Source of the DNA: an uncultured Clostridia bacterium
GTDB taxonomy: Bacteria > Bacillota > Clostridia > Christensenellales > Borkfalkiaceae
Length of the DNA stretch: 64,000 nucleotides
Assembly: GCA_944328665.1 (NCBI GenBank)
Contig: CALVHS010000035.1
Location: forward strand, 1 to 64,000
Reading direction: 5' to 3'
A model generated the notes under the pieces. It saw only the letters and a list, made by a program, of their open reading frames with translations, was not told the DNA's origin and made no database searches. Position 1 is the first letter of the stretch. Every line of letters begins with the position of its first letter. The translations under genes and the position numbers were made by a program. This document shows positions 1 to 8,259 of this stretch, one piece after another.

Positions 1-27
1 CCGCCGCGGTCTCCGCGGCGGATTTTT
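1..27. terminator. Strong GC hairpin at left edge
   Basis: A perfect 9-bp inverted repeat CCGCCGCGG/CCGCGGCGG with a 3-base loop (1-21) is followed by a T-rich stretch on the plus strand. It lies just past the murC stop codon, so it could end murC on the minus strand, but the bases beyond the hairpin on that side are outside the window. It may also end a plus-strand gene lying to the left. Confidence 0.55.
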
Positions 28-41
28 ATTGCATTTTATCA

Positions 42-1391
42 TTAAAATCCTTTCCCGAGGCGGGCGAGCGCTTCCTTGGCGGCGTGATAGATATCCCCCG
101 CGCCGAGCACGAGCACCGTATCCCCGCAGCCGACCGTGCCCCTCCAATAGAGGGCGAGCTCTTTCACCGTCTCGATATAGAGGGCGTTGGGCAGATGTTC
201 CGCCAGCGTCAGCGCGCAGCCCGCTTCATCAAAATACTCGCGCGCCGCGTACGTCTTGTACAGCACGAGATCTTCCACGCCCGACAGCACGTTGACAAAA
301 TCATCGAAAAGAAGGCGCGTGCGAGAATAGGTGTGCGGCTGAAAGACGACGATCAGCCTGCCGCGGCCGATCTCGTGCGCCGTCTCCAAGGCGGCGGCGA
401 TCTCCCTGGGATGATGGGCGTAATCGGCGATAAACCGCGCGCCCGCAAACCTGCCGATCTCCTCGAAGCGTCGCCGCACCCCCTTAGATCTCTCCAGCCC
501 TTCGGCGATGAGATAGGGCGGAAAGCGGTAATACATCCCCACCGCCGCCGCGGCGAGCGCGTTATATATATTGTGCTTTCCGTAGACATTCAGGCGGATC
601 CTGTCGAGCAACGCCCCTCCCGCCCGCAGAGTAAAGGCATATTTCCCTCCCAGTGAGACGATCTCCTCCGCGCCGACGTCGCTCTTTGCCGACAAGCCGA
701 AGGTGAACGCGGGCCGCACGGCGGCGGCGATCTTATCCTCGCTGCATAGGATGCACGCCCGCGCGCGCTCGCAAAAAGCCAGATAGGCGCGGGTGCAGTT
801 TTGCTCGTTTCCGTAATAATCGAGATGGTCGGCGTCCGTGTTGAGCACGACGGCGACGTCCGGCGCCAGCTTGAGAAAATTTTCCCGGTATTCGCACGCT
901 TCCGTCACAAAAAAACGGTCGCTCCCGAGGCGCATATTGCCGTACTCGGCGTCTTCCCCGCCGATGTGCGCGGTGACGCTGCCGGCGCAGCATTCGAGCA
1001 CATGCGCGCACATCGCCGTCGCCGTCGTCTTCCCGTGGCTGCCCGCGACGGCGACGACGTTTTTATAGTCGCCCGCCACCAGCGCCAACAGATCCGCCCT
1101 GCCCGCGACAGGGATGCCGCGCGCCAGCGCCGCCGCTTTTTCCGGGTTCTTTTCGTTTATTGCAGAACTGCATACGACGATCTGCGCCCCGCCCAGGTTT
1201 TCCGCACGGTGCCCGATACAGACGCGCGCGCCCGCGGCGCGCAGGGCGGCGATGCGGCGGTTTTCATAAAGGTCGCTCCCCGAAACGCGGAAACCGCGCG
1301 CGAGCAGGCATTCCGCCAACGCGCTCATGCCGATCCCTCCGATCCCGACCATAAAAACTTCCTCAACATCCCGCCAAAACGTCTTTTTCAT
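42..1391 (-). CDS. murC: UDP-N-acetylmuramate--L-alanine ligase MurC
   Basis: MurC adds L-alanine to UDP-MurNAc using ATP, the first amino acid of the peptidoglycan stem peptide, in the cytoplasm. The protein (449 aa from this start) shows the N-terminal Rossmann motif VGIGGIGMS, the ATP loop GSHGKTT at about residues 117-123 and a typical Mur-ligase C-terminal domain. The start is uncertain. ATG at 1391 keeps the whole first beta strand but has no clear ribosome site and lies just after a TATATT-like box. ATG at 1352 has GAGGAAG upstream but would clip that strand. The gene is separated from the main dcw cluster by spoVG, which faces the other way, so it must have its own promoter. Confidence 0.95.
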   Translation of the reverse strand: MKKTFWRDVEEVFMVGIGGIGMSALAECLLARGFRVSGSDLYENRRIAALRAAGARVCIGHRAENLGGAQIVVCSSAINEKNPEKAAALARGIPVAGRADLLALVAGDYKNVVAVAGSHGKTTATAMCAHVLECCAGSVTAHIGGEDAEYGNMRLGSDRFFVTEACEYRENFLKLAPDVAVVLNTDADHLDYYGNEQNCTRAYLAFCERARACILCSEDKIAAAVRPAFTFGLSAKSDVGAEEIVSLGGKYAFTLRAGGALLDRIRLNVYGKHNIYNALAAAAVGMYYRFPPYLIAEGLERSKGVRRRFEEIGRFAGARFIADYAHHPREIAAALETAHEIGRGRLIVVFQPHTYSRTRLLFDDFVNVLSGVEDLVLYKTYAAREYFDEAGCALTLAEHLPNALYIETVKELALYWRGTVGCGDTVLVLGAGDIYHAAKEALARLGKGF

Positions 1392-1475
1392 GGCATAATA
1401 TATGCAAGAAAGGACAAAAAAAGGCACAAACTCGGAAAATTTTTAAAAAAAATACAAAAAATTTTTCAATGCTAC

Positions 1476-1504
1476 TTGAAAAAGCGAAAATTATATAGTA
1501 AAAT
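1476..1504 (+). promoter_or_regulatory. spoVG promoter
   Basis: TTGAAA, a 17-base spacer and TAAAAT form a good sigma-A-type promoter, 39 bases before the spoVG start. In Bacillus subtilis spoVG uses sigma-H; nothing here clearly shows that. Confidence 0.7.
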
Positions 1505-1542
1505 GTAGATAAGAAGATACTTGCATAAGGAGGTACAGTCTC

Positions 1543-1815
1543 TTGAATATTTCTGAAGTACGGATCAGATTCGTCAAAAAAGACGACAGCAAGCTGAAGG
1601 CAGTAGCCTCCGTCACCATCGACGATTGTTTTGTCATCCACGACATCAAAGTCATCGAGGGCGCGGACGGACTGTTCATCGCCATGCCGAGCCGTAAGAC
1701 AAGCGACGGAGAGTTCAAAGACATCGCACACCCCTTGAATACCGAGACCCGCGAGAACCTGAAAGATGCGATCCTGACGGCGTACGCCGACGCTCTCGAA
1801 AAAGAGCAGCCGTAG
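1543..1815 (+). CDS. spoVG: Septation/regulatory protein SpoVG
   Basis: SpoVG is a small site-specific nucleic-acid-binding regulator, linked in Bacillus to septation and sporulation and in other Gram-positives to envelope and virulence control. The 90-aa product shows the family landmarks: VRIRFV at the N-terminus, a DDCFVIHDIKVIEG segment, then FIAMPSRK and the HPLN motif. The start is a TTG at 1543 preceded by AAGGAGG (1527-1533). It is a single-gene unit with its own promoter and two downstream terminators, sitting between ftsZ and murC and transcribed against both. The gene also occurs in bacteria that do not sporulate, so it is not proof of spore formation. Confidence 0.93.
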   Translation: MNISEVRIRFVKKDDSKLKAVASVTIDDCFVIHDIKVIEGADGLFIAMPSRKTSDGEFKDIAHPLNTETRENLKDAILTAYADALEKEQP

Positions 1816-1863
1816 GATGCGCGGATAGGTTCACCTGCCGCGATGCGATTGAATGCAAGGAAC

Positions 1864-1899
1864 ACAGAGAGGGAAGAGCCGGACGGCTCTTCCCTCTCT
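1864..1899. terminator. spoVG terminator hairpin
   Basis: A perfect 17-bp inverted repeat (1864-1880 with 1883-1899) around two central bases follows spoVG. It has no long T-run directly after it, so it probably works with the next hairpin, or protects the transcript end. Confidence 0.6.
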
Positions 1900-1910
1900 G
1901 CTTGAACCGA

Positions 1911-1944
1911 CGGGGCGGCAACAAAGTGCCGCCCCGCCCTTTTT
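1911..1944. terminator. Terminator between spoVG and ftsZ
   Basis: GGGGCGGCA and TGCCGCCCC (1911-1919, 1926-1934) enclose a 6-base loop and are followed by six Ts on the plus strand. It ends spoVG. Lying just beyond the ftsZ stop, it may also end the dcw transcript from the other side. Confidence 0.75.
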
Positions 1945-1948
1945 TCGA

Positions 1949-3529
1949 TCATTTCTTTTTGAAGAGCCTCTGCACGAAGGTGGGCAGCTGCTTGTCGTCC
2001 GCGGGCGCACCCTGCATCTGCGGCGCCTGACGATACTGCTGCTGCATCGGCTGCTGACCGTAACCCTGCTGTTGCTGGCCGTACCCTTGCTGCTGTTCGT
2101 AGTGCGGCTGCTGGGGCGCTTGGCGATAGCCCTGCTGCTGATATTGCTGCGGCCGATACTGCTCCTGACGGGGCTGCTGGTACTGAGCCTCGTCATACTG
2201 CTGCATGTTCTGGCGATAGCCCTGCTGCTGATACTGCTGCTGGGCGGGCTGCTGCGGCTGCTGGTACTGCTGACGCGCATAGCCTTGCTGCGGCTGCGTC
2301 TGCGCCTGCGGGCGGAACCCCTGCCCCGCATAGCCTTGCTGCGGCTGCTCTTGACGGCGCTCGAACTGCGGCTGATATGCCTGCTGCCTGCCGTACATAC
2401 CCTGCTGGGCGGGCTGCTGCATGCCGCCGTTCACGGGCAAGCGGCCATACGCGGCCTGCGCACCCTGGCCGCCGCGCACGGACATGGGATCGCTGTTTTC
2501 GGAGATCCCCCTGTTCGCAAAGAAGCTGCGGCTGCCCGTGGCGCGCTGCTCTTCCTTGGGCAGGAGCATATTGTCCACGTTGGGGAAGCCCGTCGCGATG
2601 ACGGTGACCTCAACTTCGTCGTTGATGTTACTGTCGATGCAGGCACCGAAAATGATATTCGCGGAATAGTCGACCACGCTCTGCACGAGGGTCGCCGCCG
2701 TCTGCACTTCGTCCATTGTCAGATCGTTGCCGCCGACAATGTTGAGGATGACCCCTCTCGCTCCCTCGATGGTCGTAGTCAAAAGCGGGCTGTTGACCGC
2801 GAGGCGCACCGCCTCGACGATCCTGGTTTCGCCCTTGGCGACGCCGACGCCCATGTGCGCCAGCCCCTGATCTTTAAGGATGGTACGCACGTCCGCAAAG
2901 TCGAGGTTGATGAGGGCGGGATTGACGATGAGGTCTGCGATGCCGCGGATACCCTGTTTGAGGACTTCGTCCGCCACGCGCAGCGCTTCCACCATCGGCG
3001 TGTTTTTGGGAACGACGCAGGAGATCTTGTCGTTGGGGATAATGATCAGCGTGTCGACATACTTCCTGAGGTTTTCCAGCCCTTTCGCCGTATTGTCCAT
3101 GCGCTTTTTGCCTTCAAAGTTGAAAGGCTCGGTCACGACGGCGATGGTCAAGATCTTAAGATCGCGCGCGATCTTGGCGATGACGGGCGCCGCACCCGTG
3201 CCCGTGCCGCCGCCCATGCCCGCGGTGATGAACAAAAGGTCGGTATCTTTGACCGCTTCCGTGAGCACTTCCTTGCTCTCTTCCGCGGCAGCCCTGCCGA
3301 TCTCGGGCTCTGCGCCCGCGCCCAGGCCCTTGGTGAGTGCCGATCCGATCTGGATCTTGTTCTCCGCCCTGGACAGGAGCAGGATCTGCTTGTCGGTGTT
3401 GACCGCTACATAGCTCGCGCTTTGGATGCCCGCTTCGATCATGCGGTTGACTGCGTTGCACCCTGCGCCGCCGACGCCGATGACTTTGATGCGCGCCACG
3501 CCGGACAGGCTGTCTAAACTGTTGAACAT
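1949..3529 (-). CDS. ftsZ: Cell division protein FtsZ with long Gln/Tyr-rich tail
   Basis: FtsZ is the tubulin-like GTPase that polymerises into the division ring. Residues 1-321 form the core, with the nucleotide loop VGGAGCNAVNRM near the start and the tubulin signature GGGTGTGAAP. The protein is 526 aa, against roughly 350-400 in most bacteria. The excess is a 205-residue tail rich in Gln, Tyr, Pro and Gly, with at least six copies of a QQGY-type unit. It ends in LPTFVQRLFKKK, which resembles the conserved C-terminal peptide that binds FtsA and other partners. The gene lies 22 bases after ftsA and is last in the dcw cluster. Confidence 0.97.
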   Translation of the reverse strand: MFNSLDSLSGVARIKVIGVGGAGCNAVNRMIEAGIQSASYVAVNTDKQILLLSRAENKIQIGSALTKGLGAGAEPEIGRAAAEESKEVLTEAVKDTDLLFITAGMGGGTGTGAAPVIAKIARDLKILTIAVVTEPFNFEGKKRMDNTAKGLENLRKYVDTLIIIPNDKISCVVPKNTPMVEALRVADEVLKQGIRGIADLIVNPALINLDFADVRTILKDQGLAHMGVGVAKGETRIVEAVRLAVNSPLLTTTIEGARGVILNIVGGNDLTMDEVQTAATLVQSVVDYSANIIFGACIDSNINDEVEVTVIATGFPNVDNMLLPKEEQRATGSRSFFANRGISENSDPMSVRGGQGAQAAYGRLPVNGGMQQPAQQGMYGRQQAYQPQFERRQEQPQQGYAGQGFRPQAQTQPQQGYARQQYQQPQQPAQQQYQQQGYRQNMQQYDEAQYQQPRQEQYRPQQYQQQGYRQAPQQPHYEQQQGYGQQQQGYGQQPMQQQYRQAPQMQGAPADDKQLPTFVQRLFKKK

Positions 3530-3551
3530 TGAAAATTATCCTCCGATTCCG

Positions 3552-4697
3552 TTAAAATAATTTATGAAACAAGCCCTGCGCTCTGTTTGATTCCAGAGCC
3601 ATGTTCAAGAGGCTCAAAAGGGAACTTTGAGCCGCTTTATTGTAATAAGGCAACCGCGGCGTCACGATCTCGACCACCCTGTTCAGCCTGCCGCTCATGT
3701 GTTCGCGGGCGCCGCGGATCGCTGTGATGCCGCTTCCCGTCAAAAGGACGGGTTTATATTCAAGGGCCCTGCCGCCGCACTGTTCGAGGCAGCCGTTGAC
3801 CTCCTCGCACAGAAGGTCGAGCCCTTCCTTTACGCTCTCTTTGACCTTGCCTGCCGGCACGGAATACGATCCTTCCCCGTCGCTGTAATCGATGCGCGAA
3901 TCCGCCGCGTCTACGCTGGAGAGGTTGACCTTACGCAAGATCGCCTCCGCCGCGGGGAACGGGATATCCAACTCTTCCAGCATGTGCGCCGCGACATGTC
4001 CGCCGCCCACAGAAAAAGCACGCTGGTAGACGATACCGTTGCCGCACACCACGCTGAACGCAGAAGATATGTACCCGACGTCGAGCAGGATCGCATATTC
4101 GTCGCGCATTTCCGAGGGGAGCAGATACAGCGCTTCCGCCAAAGAAACAGGCAAAAATTCGATCTTGCGGACGCCGTATTCGCCGAGGATGTTGCGCATG
4201 AGTTCGGTAAAATACGGGTCGGCGAAAAAGTAACTCACATACCCTTCGAGGGAGTCGCTGATCATGCCGACGGGATCGATGACGCGGCGCTTGTCCGACG
4301 TCACGAAATAGACGGAACCGCGGCGGATCAGTTCGCCGTTGCTCCCGTCGTCGGAAAAGCCGCTTTCATAGAGAAAGTCGATGTCGGAAGGGACGACCTT
4401 CCTCTTCCTCTGAAAGCTGACGAGATGCCTGCCGGAAAGGACGCGGCAAAATTCGCCCGGCACGCCGACGAAGATCTTTTTCGTCGGGGCGCCGACGCTC
4501 GTCTCCATCCGCTCGAGCGCGGCAAAGACGGCGGCACGCAGACCGGACGGGTCGAAGAACTGCCCCTCCGCATACCCGTCGTAGCGCGCAGAATACATCC
4601 CCTTGAACACAAAGGTGCCGTTCACCCCGCGTTCCCCCGTCAAAGCGGTGATCTCCGATGATTCTACGCACAATACCGTGACGCTTTTGCGGCTCAT
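3552..4697 (-). CDS. ftsA: Cell division protein FtsA (actin-like)
   Basis: FtsA is an actin-fold ATPase that ties FtsZ filaments to the membrane. The 381-aa product has the actin-like phosphate motif ILLDVGYISSAFSV and the second ATPase motif VLLTGSGITAIRG. An N-terminal region matches the first subdomain plus SHS2-like insert. A short C-terminal segment, GLFHKLF, may be the membrane-binding helix. The start is ATG 4697 with GGGAG upstream; an earlier in-frame ATG at 4775 lies inside the promoter. It is more diverged than its neighbours, so the name rests partly on its place directly before ftsZ. Confidence 0.88.
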   Translation of the reverse strand: MSRKSVTVLCVESSEITALTGERGVNGTFVFKGMYSARYDGYAEGQFFDPSGLRAAVFAALERMETSVGAPTKKIFVGVPGEFCRVLSGRHLVSFQRKRKVVPSDIDFLYESGFSDDGSNGELIRRGSVYFVTSDKRRVIDPVGMISDSLEGYVSYFFADPYFTELMRNILGEYGVRKIEFLPVSLAEALYLLPSEMRDEYAILLDVGYISSAFSVVCGNGIVYQRAFSVGGGHVAAHMLEELDIPFPAAEAILRKVNLSSVDAADSRIDYSDGEGSYSVPAGKVKESVKEGLDLLCEEVNGCLEQCGGRALEYKPVLLTGSGITAIRGAREHMSGRLNRVVEIVTPRLPYYNKAAQSSLLSLLNMALESNRAQGLFHKLF

Positions 4698-4746
4698 GTT
4701 TTTCTCCCGTGGACGCACTTTCCCGTAAGGCTTTCGTACAATCACT

Positions 4747-4775
4747 ATTATATAATTTTTTTTGTATTTTGTCAA
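4747..4775 (-). promoter_or_regulatory. Internal promoter before ftsA-ftsZ
   Basis: On the minus strand TTGACA (4775-4770), a 17-base A/T-rich spacer and TATAAT (4752-4747) give a consensus sigma-A promoter 50 bases before ftsA. It would let ftsA and ftsZ be made independently of the long cluster transcript. Confidence 0.85.
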
Positions 4776-4859
4776 TAAAAATAACTTCCCCGAGAGAAGA
4801 TTCCCGAGGAAATTTACAAGAAATTTTTGACAATTTTTTTGCAGGACGTTTATTCTTTT

Positions 4860-5696
4860 TTATTGCGAGAGCGGATCGTAAACGCCCGCGTAATGCTGCA
4901 CCTGCCCGACCGATCCGGATTCCGCCACGAACACGGGCTGCAAATAGCCGTACGTCTTTTCCGCATCCGTCAAAAGAGCATATTTTTCGAGCGCCGCCGC
5001 AAAGCAATCTTCCGCGTGCGCCGCGGGATCTCCCACGTCCAAAAGCCAGATCTCCAGCCCCTCCGTCATGCGAAAACAAATGAATTCCATCCGCTTTTCG
5101 GCAGGCGCCAGATACACCGCCTCGGCGATGCGCCCGCGCACGCCGCCCAGCCTTTCGTCCGCTATCCGCAGCAGGGACTGCATGACGGCAAAGGCCTCCC
5201 CGCCGGAGGCGATCGTCTCCCCCGCGGCGGCCTCTTCATATGAAAATCCGCGAACGACGAGATTGTCCGCCTCCGCCACGAGGTTGCTCGCCGCGCTGTC
5301 CTTGACGGCAAGGATCTTGCCGTCCGCGTCCGTCACGTAATATTTATCCTCTTCTTCCGAATAAAAGGCGTACTGCTCGTACTCCTCTTCCACGTGCACG
5401 GTGATCCGGTTGGGGAAATTTTTCTCCACGGAGGTGACTTTCAGGTAAGTCCCGTCCAGCGCGCAGACGTCGTCGACGACGCCGTAGACGTTTTCCGTCT
5501 TGAAAAACAGGTAGCTTTTATTGAGATAGACGTTCAACCGCTCCTGGATCTTTTCGGCGCTCTGCGCCGCGCCCGCGCTGCCCGTCGCATACCGCACGTC
5601 GAACTGTTTGATCGAACAGACGGAATTGAAGGTAATCAGAAATACGAGCAGGAATGCGGCGACCGCGTACCCGACGATGAATTTTTTGCTCCTCAT
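4860..5696 (-). CDS. ftsQ: Cell division protein FtsQ/DivIB
   Basis: FtsQ/DivIB is a bitopic membrane protein that joins the FtsL-FtsB/DivIC complex and links the Z-ring to septal wall synthesis. The 278-aa product has a short basic N-terminus, one membrane helix at about residues 8-28, then an outside POTRA-type domain. The stretch VTSVEKNFPNRITVHVEE is typical of the family. A beta-rich domain follows. The gene is 27 bases after murA and ahead of the internal ftsA promoter. Confidence 0.87.
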   Translation of the reverse strand: MRSKKFIVGYAVAAFLLVFLITFNSVCSIKQFDVRYATGSAGAAQSAEKIQERLNVYLNKSYLFFKTENVYGVVDDVCALDGTYLKVTSVEKNFPNRITVHVEEEYEQYAFYSEEEDKYYVTDADGKILAVKDSAASNLVAEADNLVVRGFSYEEAAAGETIASGGEAFAVMQSLLRIADERLGGVRGRIAEAVYLAPAEKRMEFICFRMTEGLEIWLLDVGDPAAHAEDCFAAALEKYALLTDAEKTYGYLQPVFVAESGSVGQVQHYAGVYDPLSQ

Positions 5697-5723
5697 GGTG
5701 CTCCTTCTTTGGCAAAATGCTCT

Positions 5724-6980
5724 TCAGACGCGGATGCGGCGGATCTTTGCTCCCAGCGCCGCCAGCTTGTATTCGAACCCCGAATACCCGCGGTCGATAT
5801 GAGAAAGATCGGTGACCGTGCTCCTGCCCTCGGCGGAGATCGCCGCAAGCGTGAGCGCGGCGCCGCCGCGCAGATCGCCCGCCGCCACGTCCGCCCCGTG
5901 CAGGGCAGGCACGCCGCGCACGAATGCCGCGCGGCCGCGCACGACGACATCCGCCCCCATGCGGATGAGTTCGGGGACGTGCTTGAACCGCGTCTCGAAT
6001 AAGTTTTCGACGATGACGGCGGAACCTTCGCAGATGCAGGCGAGCGCCGTGGCGGGCGCCTGCAAGTCCGTGGGAAACCCCGGATACGGCATCGTCTCGA
6101 TGAGGCGGAGAGATCTTCGCTCCCCGTCGCTCTTTATGTATATTTTATCATCTTTCACGGCAATTTTGCAACTGATTTCGCGCAATTTATCTATCAATGC
6201 CGCAAGATTCTCCGCAGATGCCCCTTCGACGGCGATCTCTCCGCCGCACATCGCCGCCGCGATGAGGAAAGTCCCCGCCTCGATGCGGTCGGGCATGGGG
6301 GTATATTCGACCCCGTGCAGCGCCCTGACCCCCTCGATCCGGACGGTGCCCGTGCCCGCGCCCCGCACCTTCGCCCCCATGCGGTTGAGAAAATCCTGCA
6401 AGTCCCTGATCTCCGGTTCCTTGGCGGCGTTGCGCAGGACGGTCGTCCCCTCCCCTTTCACGGAGGCGAGCATGATGTTTTCCGTCGCGCCGACGCTCGG
6501 GCAGTCGAGCACGATCTCCGCCCCCTTCAGACGATCGGAAGCGCAGTTGATGTATCCCCCCTCTTCCTCTACGCGCACGTTGAGGCGCCTCAGCCCCTTC
6601 AGATGCAGATCGACGGGGCGCAGCCCGATATCGCACCCGCCCGGATAGGCGATGCGCGCCTTGCCGAAGCGCGCGACGACGGAACCGAGCAAAAAGACGG
6701 ATGAGCGCATCTCCTTTGCCAAAGCGGCGGGGATCTCGTGATTGGCGGCGTCCGCGCCGTCGATGACGAGCGCGTCCCCTTCGAACCGTGTCTTACAGCC
6801 GAGTTCCCCCAGGATCTCCGTCATGTGCAAGACGTCGCAGATGCGCGGGCAGCGGCGGATGATCACCCGCTCTTCCGTCAGAACGGAAGCGGCGAGCAGA
6901 GGCAGCACGGCGTTTTTCGCGGACTGGACGCGCACGCTGCCGTACAGCGGCGCACCGCCCTCGATGATGTATTTATCCAT
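5724..6980 (-). CDS. murA: UDP-N-acetylglucosamine 1-carboxyvinyltransferase MurA
   Basis: MurA transfers enolpyruvate from PEP to UDP-GlcNAc, the committed step of peptidoglycan synthesis. The 418-aa protein has the substrate residues Lys22-Asn23 in SAKNAVLP, Arg92 in KEMRSS, and Cys116 in GGCDIGLRPVDLH. That Cys is the residue attacked by fosfomycin, so the enzyme is expected to be sensitive. AAGGAG precedes the ATG. The gene sits between ftsW and ftsQ, a place where murG often lies in other Firmicutes. Confidence 0.97.
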   Translation of the reverse strand: MDKYIIEGGAPLYGSVRVQSAKNAVLPLLAASVLTEERVIIRRCPRICDVLHMTEILGELGCKTRFEGDALVIDGADAANHEIPAALAKEMRSSVFLLGSVVARFGKARIAYPGGCDIGLRPVDLHLKGLRRLNVRVEEEGGYINCASDRLKGAEIVLDCPSVGATENIMLASVKGEGTTVLRNAAKEPEIRDLQDFLNRMGAKVRGAGTGTVRIEGVRALHGVEYTPMPDRIEAGTFLIAAAMCGGEIAVEGASAENLAALIDKLREISCKIAVKDDKIYIKSDGERRSLRLIETMPYPGFPTDLQAPATALACICEGSAVIVENLFETRFKHVPELIRMGADVVVRGRAAFVRGVPALHGADVAAGDLRGGAALTLAAISAEGRSTVTDLSHIDRGYSGFEYKLAALGAKIRRIRV

Positions 6981-7084
6981 AATTCACTCCTTGCCAAAAC
7001 AACGCAAAAGGCGGCAGGCCGATCCGCGCCGAGGATCCGCCTCCCTTACTCTATAATATGGCGCAAGGAGCGCAAACGTGCGGA

Positions 7085-7109
7085 GGGGCGCCCCGTCAAG
7101 GAGCGCCCC
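7085..7109. repeat. Hairpin over the ftsW stop codon
   Basis: GGGGCGC (7085-7091) pairs with GCGCCCC (7103-7109); the ftsW stop lies in the loop. There is no T-run, so it looks like an intercistronic RNA hairpin rather than a terminator. It could lower ftsW translation end-effects or trim expression of murA. Confidence 0.35.
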
Positions 7110-8259
7110 CTTGTTCCCTCCGCCGCGGGCGGGGGGAACGGGAAATATTATACAAGATGCCCATCGAGACCATCGTGATGACGAGGGAAGTATTGCCCGC
7201 GCTGATCAGCGGGAGGGGCAGGCCGGTGGGCGGGATGCAGCCGCTGACGACGAGGGCGTTGAGCACCGTCTGTACGGCATACACCGCCGTGATGCCCGCC
7301 GCGAGCAAAAAGCCGAACAGATCGCGGCTGCGCGCCGCCGTGCGCGCGCCGCAATAGATGAGCGCGCCCATCGCCGCGAACAGGAGCAGGATGCCTACAA
7401 ATCCAAGTTCCTCCCCGATCACCGCCAGGATAAAATCGGATTCGGCAAAGGGAAGGAATCGGTATTTTTGTCGGGATCGGAAAAGCCCCACGCCCAGCCA
7501 ACCGCCGTTGCCCAGCGCATAAAAGGACTGGATGAGCTGATACCCCTCCCCCTGCGGCGACGCCCACGGGTCGAGGAACGCGTAGAGGCGGCGGAGGCGG
7601 TACGGCTCGACCGCGATGAGCAGGGGCACCGCCGCCGCGACGGGCAGGAGCACGGCGAGCAGGTGCCTCGCCTTCGCCCCGGAGAGAAAGAGCATGACGA
7701 GCATCACCAGCCCGACGCACATGGCAACGGACATGTTCGGCTCGAGCAAGATAAGGGCGCAGACGCCCGCCCCCGCGGCGAGCACGGGCAGCATCCCGGC
7801 GAACGTCCGCATGCGCTCCGGCTTTTCGCCCGCATATGCCGCCGCAAAGAGGACGAACCCGTATTTTGCGAATTCGGAAGGCTGCAGCGAGACGGGCCCC
7901 AGCCGCAGCCAACGGGTCGCCCCGTAACTTTCCTGCCCCAAGCCGGGGACAAAGACCAGCGCGAGCGCGGCAAACGACAAGGCGAGCGCCGCCCACTTGC
8001 ATTTTTTCAGCTTTTTATACGGAAAAAAGGCGGCGGCGGCCATCCCCGCCAGCCCGAGGATGAAGCCCGCGAGCTGCTTTTTAAGGAAAAAGAAGCGATC
8101 CCCGTACACCGTCTCCGCCACATAAGAGCCTGCGGAATACACCATCAGCACGCCGAACGCCGCCAGCGCGGCGGCGAGCAGGGGTATGGCTGCCTGCCCG
8201 TCCGCAAATTTGCGGACGGGACGCGTCCCTTCACTCGACGCATAATTTTTCGCCGCCAT
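7096..8259 (-). CDS. ftsW: Septal peptidoglycan polymerase FtsW (SEDS family)
   Basis: SEDS proteins polymerise lipid II into glycan strands, paired with a class B PBP (here the ftsI product). The 387-aa protein has about ten membrane helices. It carries the loops GATRWLRLGPVSLQPSEFAK and QSFYALGNGGWLGVGLF, the stretch ESDFILAVIGEELGF, and the C-terminal PTGLPLPLISAG. These match FtsW/SpoVE better than RodA, as does the dcw location. ATG 8259 is chosen; ATG 8265 is equally possible. Either way the start overlaps the end of murD by about 29-35 bases, which suggests translational coupling. Confidence 0.92.
   Translation of the reverse strand: MAAKNYASSEGTRPVRKFADGQAAIPLLAAALAAFGVLMVYSAGSYVAETVYGDRFFFLKKQLAGFILGLAGMAAAAFFPYKKLKKCKWAALALSFAALALVFVPGLGQESYGATRWLRLGPVSLQPSEFAKYGFVLFAAAYAGEKPERMRTFAGMLPVLAAGAGVCALILLEPNMSVAMCVGLVMLVMLFLSGAKARHLLAVLLPVAAAVPLLIAVEPYRLRRLYAFLDPWASPQGEGYQLIQSFYALGNGGWLGVGLFRSRQKYRFLPFAESDFILAVIGEELGFVGILLLFAAMGALIYCGARTAARSRDLFGFLLAAGITAVYAVQTVLNALVVSGCIPPTGLPLPLISAGNTSLVITMVSMGILYNISRSPRPRRREQGGAP

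Noticed and set aside
2000..2450. Repeated CAG/CTG units that might look like a tandem repeat locus or CRISPR
   Set aside because: They are coding repeats of the FtsZ tail, in frame, without equal spacers.
1853..3517. A 554-codon open frame antisense to ftsZ with long Leu-rich stretches
   Set aside because: It is the reverse side of the CAG-rich Gln repeats of ftsZ, which read as CTG (Leu). It has no ribosome site and the ftsZ frame is certain.
4709..5083. Small plus-strand frames around the ftsQ end and ftsA promoter
   Set aside because: They lie over a consensus minus-strand promoter and have no recognisable features or good ribosome sites.
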